A stretch of DNA of 64,000 bases from JAEUKA01 sp035328405 (GTDB lineage: Bacteria; Myxococcota_A; Polyangia; Palsa-1104; JAEUJZ01). The position numbers and the translations under genes were made by a program. The stretch covers positions 30,906 through 94,905 of the forward strand of contig DAOLIT010000009.1 in NCBI GenBank assembly GCA_035328405.1, given 5' to 3'. Every line of letters begins with the position of its first letter. Within the stretch, counting starts at the first letter, position 1. A model generated the notes under the pieces. That model had not been told where the DNA came from, searched no databases, and saw only the letters and a program-made list of their open reading frames with translations. Below are positions 49,936 to 58,266 of the stretch, piece by piece.

Positions 49936-51672
49936 ATGCGAGTCTTTTTCGCCGCCGCCGTCTGCACCCTGGGGTTCGTTACCTGTGCAGATCTGTCCGC
50001 TCAAGCTGCTGAACCGACCAACGTGGCAAGCTCCTTTGATTTCGAGAACAAACATCCGTTTGGTTTTCGTGCCGGTTTTGGTTACGGATACACGTACAAA
50101 ACCGCCAGCATCGGGCGCGAGTCGTTGCCTCTGCTTCAGAACAACACCACGCGAAACTATCTCCTGACCAAATATGGCGGGGCGGAACTGGCCCGGACCG
50201 AGTCGGTGCCGGATCTGTTGTTCACGCAGAAGCGCCAAACGCTGACCGCTGAGCTTGCCATTGGAGTTTTTCGCGATCTGGAAATCGGCGTGCGCTTGCC
50301 CATCGTGCTGCGCGATGAACGGACGTATGGCCTCGATCGAAATGCGGGTTGGAACAATTGCCCGACACCCGTGAGCGATGGCGCTGGCGGGGAAAGCGGC
50401 TGGGATTGCATCGCGAACGCATCCTCGACGTATCTGGATGGCATTTATCCCGTTGAACCGGCTGACCTGGTGGGCTCGACCATCTTCAAGCCTCCCACGC
50501 GAGGTTCGACAGGCTTGCGAGGGACGAGCCGGGACGCTTTTGACACAATCAATTTGTGGATTCAGGGCGCGCCGGTTTCGCAGAAACGCGATCCGACCAA
50601 GCCGACTTGGGTGATCGGTGTCGAGTACCAGATTTCGATTGGCAATGTGATGGGATACGACAATACGCGAGCCCGTATTGGCTACGATCCGGACGCCTAT
50701 CCAACCGACGCGCAAAAAGCGCTCATGGCCAATGCCGATACCTCAGAACGAGGTTGGCGCGGCGTAAGCGATGGTTTGGATCGTTTGGTTGCGCGCACCG
50801 CCCTATCGCACAAGTTCAAATACGTCGATCCCTATTTTTCGGTTGCTTACATATTGCCGATCGCGCGTCGCTCGGATACGCCGTGGGCAACGGATTACGG
50901 GTTCCAGCAAAAACGTCCGTCGCCGCAACAACAAGCGAACTTGACCTTCGGTTTTGAAGCGACGCCGTGGGAACAAAAGGACAAGGGGCATCGGTTGTCG
51001 CTCGATTTTCGGGGTGGGCTGAACTTTACGTTCCTCGGTCGCGGTTATTCCGAAGCGTGGGAGCTTTTGGCGTCGTCCAACGCGCTGATTTGCGACGACC
51101 AGACGGCTTTGCCCCCATCGTTTAACTACAAGGACTCAAACGCCTACGATGCGATTCCTCCTGCGCCGGGCCAAACGGGCGGAGGCACTGTGACTCAAGG
51201 CACGTTCAATCCCGCTTGCCGCACACCGAATACGGTCCAGGATCACGTTCCTCACAACGGGTATCGGCTGCCCAAGGAAAGTCCGTACTACCTCAAGCCG
51301 TACAACGGCGTGACGGTGATTGAAAACTACATGACGTTTACCGCCGACGCAGCGGTTGTCCTGGAGCTTTTCAAGCACGCACGCCTTCGGCTGGGCTTCA
51401 ACTATGCTCGGACGCAAGGGCATTTGATTACGAACGACGATGCCGGGACGACCAACTATCCGTCGAACATCAATCGGTTCGATTCCGCAAACCGAGTCAT
51501 TACGGTGTCGCCGCCTGTTCCACCTGCATGCAATGCGTCTCGCGTCGATTTGTCCTGTCCGATGGATTGGAATCCGACCTATCGAGCGGTGATCAACCAG
51601 CCAGGCCGTCGGTATCGCGTGGATGACATCAACACGCTCGGCGGTTCAGTGATGCTTCACGCCTTTTGGTAA
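49936..51672 (+). CDS. Outer-membrane beta-barrel protein
   Basis: 578 residues from the ATG at 49936. Signal peptide (FFAAAVCTLGFVTCADLSAQA-A). The mature protein is a series of aromatic-rich beta strands (HPFGFRAGFGYGYTYKTASI, QTLTAELAIGVFRDLEIGVR, LSLDFRGGLNFTFLGRGYSE) with long loops, ending in the C-terminal aromatic MLHAFW that BAM-targeted barrels carry. A channel or receptor is inferred; there is no plug and no TonB box. It shares strand with the shell genes and starts 32 bp downstream, so read-through is likely, but a functional link between an outer-membrane protein and a cytoplasmic shell is not obvious. Confidence 0.8.
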   Translation: MRVFFAAAVCTLGFVTCADLSAQAAEPTNVASSFDFENKHPFGFRAGFGYGYTYKTASIGRESLPLLQNNTTRNYLLTKYGGAELARTESVPDLLFTQKRQTLTAELAIGVFRDLEIGVRLPIVLRDERTYGLDRNAGWNNCPTPVSDGAGGESGWDCIANASSTYLDGIYPVEPADLVGSTIFKPPTRGSTGLRGTSRDAFDTINLWIQGAPVSQKRDPTKPTWVIGVEYQISIGNVMGYDNTRARIGYDPDAYPTDAQKALMANADTSERGWRGVSDGLDRLVARTALSHKFKYVDPYFSVAYILPIARRSDTPWATDYGFQQKRPSPQQQANLTFGFEATPWEQKDKGHRLSLDFRGGLNFTFLGRGYSEAWELLASSNALICDDQTALPPSFNYKDSNAYDAIPPAPGQTGGGTVTQGTFNPACRTPNTVQDHVPHNGYRLPKESPYYLKPYNGVTVIENYMTFTADAAVVLELFKHARLRLGFNYARTQGHLITNDDAGTTNYPSNINRFDSANRVITVSPPVPPACNASRVDLSCPMDWNPTYRAVINQPGRRYRVDDINTLGGSVMLHAFW

Positions 51673-51726
51673 CGCCAGGTCCGGTTTTTTCCCGCCGTTT
51701 TTTCGCGTGTCGCTTCAGCACATCCA

Positions 51727-52164
51727 TCACGAAATCGGATAGTTGGGGGGAAGACCCAGGTGAGCCAAGGCATCGGCGAGGGTTAGAAAGCCCTTTCCCG
51801 TTGCTCCGTGTTCTCGAAACATCCGGGTGACTTGCAGGCGTCCTGCTGCCGTGGCCACCAGACCTGCGAGATGCGTGAACTGGACCAGAACAGGAAACCA
51901 GATTTCGCGGATGGCCAGCTCGATGTCGTTGCTCGAGTTTCCTTTGGCCAAACGCAAATCCACGAGCACGCGAAAACGCAGGTAGGGCATCACCGCGTGA
52001 ACCAGTCTCTTGTGAACTTGGCGAGTTTCGCTGGCGTCGTGGAATGTCTCTTGGGAGCGCACAATGTACAGAAAATGCGCATCTCGGTCTACCTTGACGC
52101 GGAAAAATCGGTCCTCAAGGACGTGCAAGAGAATGGGCTTCGAGGGCCCGGAACGGAATGCCAT
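51727..52164 (-). CDS. STAS/SpoIIAA-like protein
   Basis: 145 residues from the ATG at 52164; no ribosome site visible. The pattern ILLHVLEDRFFRVKVDRDAH, then FLYIVRSQETF, VLVDLRLAKGNSS and LAGLVATAAGRLQVTRMFRE, resembles the small SpoIIAA/STAS-like proteins frequent in Myxococcota. STAS domains bind phosphorylation partners or nucleotides in anti-sigma networks, but no kinase is adjacent. It diverges from the AgmX-type gene across 90 bp. Confidence 0.65.
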   Translation of the reverse strand: MAFRSGPSKPILLHVLEDRFFRVKVDRDAHFLYIVRSQETFHDASETRQVHKRLVHAVMPYLRFRVLVDLRLAKGNSSNDIELAIREIWFPVLVQFTHLAGLVATAAGRLQVTRMFREHGATGKGFLTLADALAHLGLPPNYPIS

Positions 52165-52254
52165 GTGAAAAACGACGCGGTGAGATCGTATCACACCGAC
52201 GAATAGCCGATGCAGTGCTTGCCAATGTCGTCGGTTTTGGAAACTCTTTTCCGC

Positions 52255-52914
52255 ATGCGAGGTTTCCTGCTCGGTTTTTTGGTGTGTGCGATGTTGTGCG
52301 CGGGGGCGTACCATCAGTTTTTGCGACCTGCGCCGTTCGATCCGTGCCGGGTGTGTTCGACGGGCACGCGATGCGTGGCGGAGTTTTGCATCGCTCAGGC
52401 GGTGCAGGCTCAGCCGGTTGCCAAAAAACGCACTGCGCGAGTTCGAGCGGCCAATTCGACGGGCGGAACGCCTGCTGTGCCGAATGCAGCGCAAACACCG
52501 ACCGAGGCTGCGGGCACAGGCGTGGATGCGCCACAGGTCGTGCTGCGGGACGAAGACAAGCGAGTGAAGGCTGTTGGCGACAAACTCAACACGACGGAAT
52601 TCCTGAACATGGAGGAAGCCACTGTGTCGGATCGCCAACTTTCCCAACAAGATTTCGACCAGGTGTTTCGTCCTCGGCAAAGCGAGATTTTGGGCTGCAT
52701 TGACGATGCCCGTGGAGACGCCTTGCTCGAGGGACACATGGCCGTCGCTTTTCGTGTGCGGCGGAGTGGACAGGTCAGCGGCGTGCGGGTCGAAGCGCCT
52801 GCGTATTTGTTGGATCACGGACTGTATGCCTGTGTGCGCAAGGTCGTGCTGGGCCTGTCTTTTCCCGTGTCGGGGTCTTCGCAGGTCGTCACCTATCCCT
52901 TTTCGCTGCGCTAA
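52255..52914 (+). CDS. Membrane-anchored protein with AgmX/PglI-type C-terminal domain
   Basis: 219 residues from the ATG at 52255. One N-terminal TM or signal (FLLGFLVCAMLCAGAYHQFL), a short Cys-containing stretch, an Ala/Thr/Arg linker and a C-terminal domain of about 95 residues: LSQQDFDQVFRPRQSEILGC, then MAVAFRVRRSGQVSGVRVEA and ACVRKVVLGLSFPVSGSSQV. This Cys-containing 'vf...r..i..C...' beta-rich module is the TonB-C-like AgmX/PglI domain seen in Myxococcota gliding-motility and envelope proteins. The linked role is envelope-spanning energy or force transfer by analogy, not shown here. Confidence 0.8.
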   Translation: MRGFLLGFLVCAMLCAGAYHQFLRPAPFDPCRVCSTGTRCVAEFCIAQAVQAQPVAKKRTARVRAANSTGGTPAVPNAAQTPTEAAGTGVDAPQVVLRDEDKRVKAVGDKLNTTEFLNMEEATVSDRQLSQQDFDQVFRPRQSEILGCIDDARGDALLEGHMAVAFRVRRSGQVSGVRVEAPAYLLDHGLYACVRKVVLGLSFPVSGSSQVVTYPFSLR

Positions 52915-52944
52915 AACTTCGATACCGTCCGGGCCGCACGTCGC

Positions 52945-53628
52945 ATGACCTACTTGTTGTCGTTTTCAGTTCCAGATACGCGAGAGTTTTTTACCTATGG
53001 GCTGGTTGCTCTGTCGGCGATTTTTTTTGTCGTCGATCCGATTGCGGTCCTGCCGGTTTTCATCACGATCACCGAGGGAGATTCGGCCCACAAACGCAAG
53101 CAAATGGCGCTGCGGGCCTGCATTGTGGCGGCCTGCATTTTGCTGACGTTCCTTCTGGCCGGTGGCCTGATTTTCAAACTCTTTTCGCTGACGCTGGCGG
53201 CGTTTCGGATCGCGGGAGGGATTCTGCTGTCGCTGACGGGGCTCGACATGTTGCGGAGCTTGACCTCATCGATCAAGACGAGCGACACAGAGCTAACGGA
53301 AGCGGTTAAAAAGCCGGATGTAGCCATCGTGCCACTCGCGATGCCTCTTTTGGCCGGACCCGGTTCGATCGCGACGGTCATGGTGCTTGTGGCGCAGACG
53401 CAACATGTGTGGCAAGTGGTCGTGCTGGGGGCGGCGATCGTGGTCACTGCGCTGGGGTCGTACTTGATGTTGCGCGCGGCATCGCTGGTGAATCGGATGT
53501 TGGGCGCGTCAGGCCGGGCGATTTTGGAACGGGTGATGGGTTTGCTGCTGGTCGCGATCGCGGTGCAATTCCTGATTGGCGGCATCCGAGATGCGTTTCC
53601 CGAACTGTTTCAAGCGAAGCCGAACTAG
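52945..53628 (+). CDS. MarC-family inner-membrane protein
   Basis: 227 residues with six hydrophobic segments. The first loop has FFVVDPIAVLPVFITITEG, the family's hallmark FxxVDPxxxxP, and a mirrored second half has VAIVPLAMPLLAGPGSIATV. MarC proteins are small integral inner-membrane proteins whose transport role remains uncertain despite the old multiple-antibiotic-resistance name. It follows the AgmX-type gene by 30 bp on the same strand. A stable hairpin begins directly after the stop. Confidence 0.92.
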   Translation: MTYLLSFSVPDTREFFTYGLVALSAIFFVVDPIAVLPVFITITEGDSAHKRKQMALRACIVAACILLTFLLAGGLIFKLFSLTLAAFRIAGGILLSLTGLDMLRSLTSSIKTSDTELTEAVKKPDVAIVPLAMPLLAGPGSIATVMVLVAQTQHVWQVVVLGAAIVVTALGSYLMLRAASLVNRMLGASGRAILERVMGLLLVAIAVQFLIGGIRDAFPELFQAKPN

Positions 53629-53649
53629 GCCGAAACAGCGGTTTTCGGC
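53629..53649 (+). terminator. Hairpin directly after the MarC stop
   Basis: GCCGAAA-cagcggt-TTTCGGC gives a perfect 7-bp stem. No T-run follows the stem, so it may stop RNases instead of acting as a classical terminator. Confidence 0.4.
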
Positions 53650-53706
53650 TGGCGCTGGAAAGGCTTGTTCTTTGGAAACAAGGCAAGTACACTCCGGCGC
53701 GTTTTT

Positions 53707-53778
53707 GCCACTGTAGCTCAGCGGTAGAGCAGCGGTTTCGTAAACCGCAGGTCCTGGGTTCAAGTCCCAGCAGTGGCT
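53707..53778 (+). tRNA. tRNA-Thr (anticodon CGT)
   Basis: Acceptor stem GCCACTG/CAGTGGC, D-arm gtagctcagcggtagagc, anticodon stem GCGGT/ACCGC with loop TTCGTAA (anticodon CGT, decoding ACG), T-arm ctgggTTCAAgtcccag and discriminator T. It is 72 nt without an encoded CCA. Confidence 0.95.
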
Positions 53779-53786
53779 CTGCGGTC

Positions 53787-54353
53787 TTACTGCCAAAGTT
53801 CGGAAAGGACCGCGATGGTGTGCAGCGGGGCGAATTGGGGCCATCCGCTGCGGAGCAAAGCGAGTAGTTCGTTTCGATGCGTCTGCCACAAACGCTCATC
53901 GCCCACTTGCATCAGCGCATCGCCCTCGTGTTCAAAGAACCGATAGCTCGCCAAAAAACGGTGGAGTGTCTCGCCGCCTTGCCATGTGTCGGTGGATTGC
54001 ACCGTCGCGTGCACAATGCGGAGCGGCCAAGCGGAATGGCTTTGACCCTGTTCATCGGACACGATGTGCAGGTTTTGCGTGGAAGAAACGCCGAGCGAAA
54101 GCAGTGCGCGGATTTGCTCGTCGCGCTGGGCCTGGGAGCGTTGGACAAGCGGACCCATGCGCAGCTCGATGCGTGCTTTTTGCGCCACGAACAGCCGCAT
54201 TCCGTTCTGTTCGCCCACAAAATCGAAACCACCTGTGAGGGTGTCCAAGCGTTGCCGTTCAGCCTCGGGCAACACCGCCTTGAAGGCCGCCTGGTCGTTC
54301 GCCTCAGCGAGCGGAGAAGGCGTTTCCTCTGTGACTGCCAGACGTAACCGCAT
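53787..54353 (-). CDS. Hypothetical cytoplasmic protein
   Basis: 188 residues from the ATG at 54353. There is no signal peptide or TM segment. A beta-rich first half (GGFDFVGEQNGMRLFVAQKA, LRMGPLVQRSQ) and a helical C-terminus (HRFLASYRFFEHEGDALMQV, ELLALLRSGWPQF) do not match a family I recognise. It is codon-balanced like its neighbours and has its own strand and promoter space, so it is probably real. The stop is 9 bp from the tRNA gene, which converges on it. The much longer open frame continuing upstream on this strand is an artefact antisense to the glycan genes. Confidence 0.6.
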   Translation of the reverse strand: MRLRLAVTEETPSPLAEANDQAAFKAVLPEAERQRLDTLTGGFDFVGEQNGMRLFVAQKARIELRMGPLVQRSQAQRDEQIRALLSLGVSSTQNLHIVSDEQGQSHSAWPLRIVHATVQSTDTWQGGETLHRFLASYRFFEHEGDALMQVGDERLWQTHRNELLALLRSGWPQFAPLHTIAVLSELWQ

Positions 54354-54464
54354 GCAGCTTGGAATTGTATCGGATTTGTTGATATAGAACGCCCGCGCGC
54401 ACCGGCGTTTTGACCCTGCGTGCTTCCTCCTTTTCCTCCTGAGCCTGAAACAAATGGACCGTTC

Positions 54465-55415
54465 ATGACACAAACACGCTTGTCCCTGCTTGGTTCCCTT
54501 TCGACCACCTTGTTTTCCCCGACTTCTGTGGCCTATCGGTCGCTGGCTGTCGGTTCGCTGTTCGCGACCGTCGGCAGTTTGCTTCCAGCCTGCGATCCGG
54601 GAGGTGCCGATGTTGGCGATGAAAATCGGCTGGATTCGCTGCAACACAACGTCATCGCATACGGCCAAGCGGATTGGGTTCAGCTCCGAGGGATGCGGGA
54701 CCGCTCGCAAGTTCAGTACTACGGCGAATTTTGGCGCGACACGTCGGGTTGCAACAGTCGTTTTGGCTGTCGCTCGATGACGGTGTTTCTCAAACTGCGC
54801 GTGAAGCCTGCGGCCAGTGCCGATTTGTCGAAAAAGAAAGTCGGTGTGGTGTTTCGCGAGGCTGGCAAAACCGATCCGATCACCGTCGTTGGAAACTACT
54901 TCTCGACACACGGCGATGGGTACGAGGAATGGCACGTTCCGGTCAAAAGCGAGACCTTCCGAGGCACGTTCCTGTTTACCGCTTGGTATGAAAATGGGGC
55001 AGGGGGTACGTCTTACGACGACAACGACGGACAGCGGTACGCGATGACCTGGCAAGCCAACGATTGGGCCACGTTGTCGCAAGATTGGGCGTCTTCGACG
55101 GCGCGTTTTGATGCGACGGGCGTTCACGGTGGGCTCAATTTTGTCGTGCAGGATTTGGATTACACGAAAGTGCTCAAACTTGTGTATTCCACCGACGGAT
55201 GGGCGACAAGTCACGAGATCGGCATGGGCGCTGCGGGCACAAAGAACGTGCTGCATTGGAAAAGCGACCTCGACCAAGATTTTGAGCGTTGGGAAGCCGA
55301 CTTGGATCTGCCGGGCAGCTTTTCGTCGTTCCAGTGCAAGCTCATTTACCGTCACGGCGTGGGTGGCGGAACACCGGCAGAGTTTTCGACGTATTGCAGC
55401 TTGCCCAAGCTGTAA
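54465..55415 (+). CDS. Lipoprotein with CBM21-like carbohydrate-binding modules
   Basis: 316 residues from the ATG at 54465. The signal ends at LLPA-C, a lipobox-like site. Two segments resemble starch/glycogen-binding CBM21 modules. The first has EEWHVPVKSETFRGTFLFTA followed by YDDNDGQRYAM, like the WDNN..NY end of CBM21. The second has KVLKLVYSTDGWATSHEIGM, like V.VRY..DGWKT, and ends with SFSSFQCKLIYRHG. Module boundaries are approximate. It would bind alpha-glucan at the cell surface. It heads a three-gene plus-strand set with the sulfatase-fold protein (21 bp on) and the GH13 amylase. Confidence 0.75.
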   Translation: MTQTRLSLLGSLSTTLFSPTSVAYRSLAVGSLFATVGSLLPACDPGGADVGDENRLDSLQHNVIAYGQADWVQLRGMRDRSQVQYYGEFWRDTSGCNSRFGCRSMTVFLKLRVKPAASADLSKKKVGVVFREAGKTDPITVVGNYFSTHGDGYEEWHVPVKSETFRGTFLFTAWYENGAGGTSYDDNDGQRYAMTWQANDWATLSQDWASSTARFDATGVHGGLNFVVQDLDYTKVLKLVYSTDGWATSHEIGMGAAGTKNVLHWKSDLDQDFERWEADLDLPGSFSSFQCKLIYRHGVGGGTPAEFSTYCSLPKL

Positions 55416-55436
55416 AAATTCATTTTCGTCGTCATC

Positions 55437-58229
55437 GTGAAACACGGCATCGCCGCAAAACTGCAAGTTTTCTGTTCGCTGCATTCGTCGCAGTGGGGCT
55501 GGCTGTCGGTTGCGCTTTTTGTGTTGGGTTTCGCGTGTGGGCCAAATGGACCGCCGGCTTCCACGCTCACCAAAAGTGAGGCGGTGGTCGAGACCAAACT
55601 TCGTCCGAAAATCGACGAACTGCGCTTGCCCAAACCGTCTCCTGTGCCGGGCGAGAAACTTGTCGCCCGATTGACGGATTTGGCCGGGACCGCCGAGTTC
55701 ATTTCCGTCGGAAAAACGCCGAATTTGTCGCAGGTTCTGGCGGGCCTCGAAACGCCGTACAAACTGGTGAGTCCATACTCCGGTTTGCGAGGGGAAACGG
55801 CGCTGCGCGTGCTCGAGGTTGCGATCGGCATTCCCAACGTCGAAACGTATCCAGAAATCGGGAAGGACACGGCGGGGCCTCCGCGTTTCGATCCGGTCTG
55901 GAATCGCTATCGGGGTGTGTACGAATCGAAGCTGTCGCTGTTGCTTCCGCCGGCCAGTTGTTATCGCTATCGGATTGCGCTGCCCACAGGCGGAACCTTT
56001 GTCTTTCACACGGCTCTTTTGCCGCAAAAAACCGAGACGGGAAAAGCGCCGGTCGAACTGTCCTTGCGGATACAGAAACAGGCGGTGTGGTCGTACAAGC
56101 AGACGTTGGCAAACAGGTGGCAGCGGCACGAAGTTTCGCTGCCCAAAACCGAAGCACAAGGTCCGCAGGATTGGGAATTGTGTGCGCAATCGGAAGGAGC
56201 GCCGATCGGCGTTCCCGTGTTTGGAGATCCGTCGGTGTGGGCCAAGGATGCGGGCGCGGCGGGCCCGAATTTTTTGCTCATCATCGTGGACACGTTGCGA
56301 GCGGATGCGCTGTCGGCCATGCCAGCGGTGCAGCGTTTTTCTCAAAACAGAGGAGCGCAATTTTCACAGGCGATCACGTCGGCGACGTGGACACGGCCTG
56401 CGCTTTTGTCTCTGCTGGGAGGGGATTTGGCGTCGGCAATTGGTCAAAACGCCGAGGACATGATTCCAAAAGAACGGGACCGCCAGCGTTTTTACGCGCT
56501 CGATCGGAAGTTGCTCCCACGGGTTCTGCGAGAATCGGGAATGAAGGTTGCGGCGATCGGCAACAACTTCTTTTTGTTGGGATATCCGCAAATTGGTTTG
56601 TCGCTCGGTTTTGACGAGGTGTCCGACGTGCGGCATCCGGTTCAGGACACGCCAGCGATCACTCGGGCCGCGCTGCGTTTTTTAAAGGAAAACCAACAGC
56701 GGTCGTTTTTTTTGCAGCTTCATTACGATGCGCCGCATTGGCCGTATTCGCCTCCGACGGAATACGTCAAGCCGAGCTATGTGAACCAAGCCGCGAGCAT
56801 GGCAGGTCGGCGAAATGGGCAAGCGGCAGTTCCGTCGGAAACAGCCGCAAAGTTGTACTTGGCGGAGGCGGCCTATGCGGACGCGCAAATCGAGCAGGTG
56901 CTGTCTTCCGTCGAAAAACTGGGTCTTTCGTCGAAAACGCTGGTCGTCATCGTCGGAGATCACGGCGAGGTGTTCGACATTCATCACAACCACTACGTTT
57001 TGGCGCTCAAGCAGCCGACGCTGTATCACCACGGTTGGTCGGCGTATGACGAAATCCTGCGCGTGCCGATGATTTTGGCGATGCCAGGGCGTCTGCCACA
57101 AGGTGTGGAGGTGAAGGAGCAGGTGCGCTTGTTTGATTTGGCACCGACGGTGCTGGAATCGCTCGGGCTTTGGGAAAAACGCGCGCTTTTGCCGAATGGG
57201 CCGCTTCAGCAAAGCAGAAGCCTGGTGCCGCTTTTGTTGGGTGAAAAAGAGCCGACGGAGCGACCGGCGTTTGTCGAGGGACAAAATGTTCGCGCGTTGC
57301 GTTTTGGGGGGCATTTGTATTTGCGACGGAGTGACCCAAGGCTCAAACCGATCGAGCAGGCAACGACGCTGTTTCACATGCCCGAAGAGCTGTACGACCT
57401 CGCGAGCGATCCGTTTCAGCATCAAAATTTGCTTGTCGGGCAGCGAACGCAGACGGTGGATCGCACGTTGCAGACGATGCGTGAGATGTTTTCTCAACAC
57501 GCGCCTCGTCTGCCAGACGCGAAGTTGCCGCTTTTGCATTTGGCGCTCGCACCGGGGCCAGCGAGCCGTCAGCTTCACGGTTTTTTTGAAAGCAGCGATC
57601 TGCAACTTTCCGTCGCTGGTGTGAAAAATGGGGAGGTGACGCCGTTGCGTCCGGGGCAGCTCGAAATTCGGCTTTTGCCGGGCGGCCAATTGGATGTCCA
57701 CATCGACCCTGAGGCGCGTGTCGATTTGCAGCTCACTCTCGACGGACTGCCTCTTTCCAGTGAGCAGCTTTTGCTTGGACCCTACAGTTTGCCGCTGTTG
57801 GCCACGGCGCAGTTTCCGTCGAGAGAACATCCGTCGGACACGGGAAAGCAGGATGCGTTTTTTGCCAATGTCGGCGAGCCGGTCACGTTGACGCTGAGGG
57901 GGTCCGTGCTCAATCGTTTGTTCGCGGTGTATCCGCCGGTCCAGGGAGAGCGCGGCGACGTGCTGCTCTGGCGAGATCAACCGAGTCCAGGCGCGATCGT
58001 GACGAGTCTTTCGCGCGGCGGGGCTTCGACACAAAGCGAGGTGGCGACGGTGATGCGCGATTGGGGTTATGCGCAACCGGACAAAGCAGAAGGCAAGCCA
58101 GAAAACAAGGGCGCGCCGAAAACGCCCTCGCCAACAAGTCCGCCTGGACCGTCGCCTGGCGCGGGGAGCGGCGAAAAAAAGGACGTTTCTTCAGAGGTCC
58201 GAACCGGCTCATCCTCGCCACAGAAGTAA
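55437..58229 (+). CDS. Sulfatase-fold lipoprotein with Thr in the nucleophile region
   Basis: 930 residues from the GTG at 55437; lipobox LGFAC (Cys near 33). An N-terminal beta-rich domain of about 240 residues is followed by the alkaline-phosphatase/sulfatase core: NFLLIIVDTLRADALSAMPA (metal Asp), SATWTRPALLSLLGG at the nucleophile position, LQLHYDAPHWPY and VVIVGDHGE. Sulfatases have C/S-x-P-x-R there, converted to formylglycine; here no Cys or Ser lies in the site and Thr is present. Thr is the nucleophile of LtaS-type phosphoglycerol transferases, so phospho-group transfer or hydrolysis is more likely than sulfate removal. A Pro/Lys-rich tail ends the protein. It lies between two alpha-glucan proteins. 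Confidence 0.82.
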   Translation: MKHGIAAKLQVFCSLHSSQWGWLSVALFVLGFACGPNGPPASTLTKSEAVVETKLRPKIDELRLPKPSPVPGEKLVARLTDLAGTAEFISVGKTPNLSQVLAGLETPYKLVSPYSGLRGETALRVLEVAIGIPNVETYPEIGKDTAGPPRFDPVWNRYRGVYESKLSLLLPPASCYRYRIALPTGGTFVFHTALLPQKTETGKAPVELSLRIQKQAVWSYKQTLANRWQRHEVSLPKTEAQGPQDWELCAQSEGAPIGVPVFGDPSVWAKDAGAAGPNFLLIIVDTLRADALSAMPAVQRFSQNRGAQFSQAITSATWTRPALLSLLGGDLASAIGQNAEDMIPKERDRQRFYALDRKLLPRVLRESGMKVAAIGNNFFLLGYPQIGLSLGFDEVSDVRHPVQDTPAITRAALRFLKENQQRSFFLQLHYDAPHWPYSPPTEYVKPSYVNQAASMAGRRNGQAAVPSETAAKLYLAEAAYADAQIEQVLSSVEKLGLSSKTLVVIVGDHGEVFDIHHNHYVLALKQPTLYHHGWSAYDEILRVPMILAMPGRLPQGVEVKEQVRLFDLAPTVLESLGLWEKRALLPNGPLQQSRSLVPLLLGEKEPTERPAFVEGQNVRALRFGGHLYLRRSDPRLKPIEQATTLFHMPEELYDLASDPFQHQNLLVGQRTQTVDRTLQTMREMFSQHAPRLPDAKLPLLHLALAPGPASRQLHGFFESSDLQLSVAGVKNGEVTPLRPGQLEIRLLPGGQLDVHIDPEARVDLQLTLDGLPLSSEQLLLGPYSLPLLATAQFPSREHPSDTGKQDAFFANVGEPVTLTLRGSVLNRLFAVYPPVQGERGDVLLWRDQPSPGAIVTSLSRGGASTQSEVATVMRDWGYAQPDKAEGKPENKGAPKTPSPTSPPGPSPGAGSGEKKDVSSEVRTGSSSPQK

Positions 58230-58266
58230 ATCCAGTTTTACATCCGACTGCTCAAGGAGTCTGATC

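Noticed and set aside
54354..56360. Long minus-strand open frame extending the 188-residue gene to 857 codons
   Set aside because: Antisense to the CBM21-like and sulfatase-fold genes; composition is Arg/His/Gln-rich without domains, typical of shadow frames in moderately G+C-rich DNA. Only the 3' end (53787-54353) looks real.
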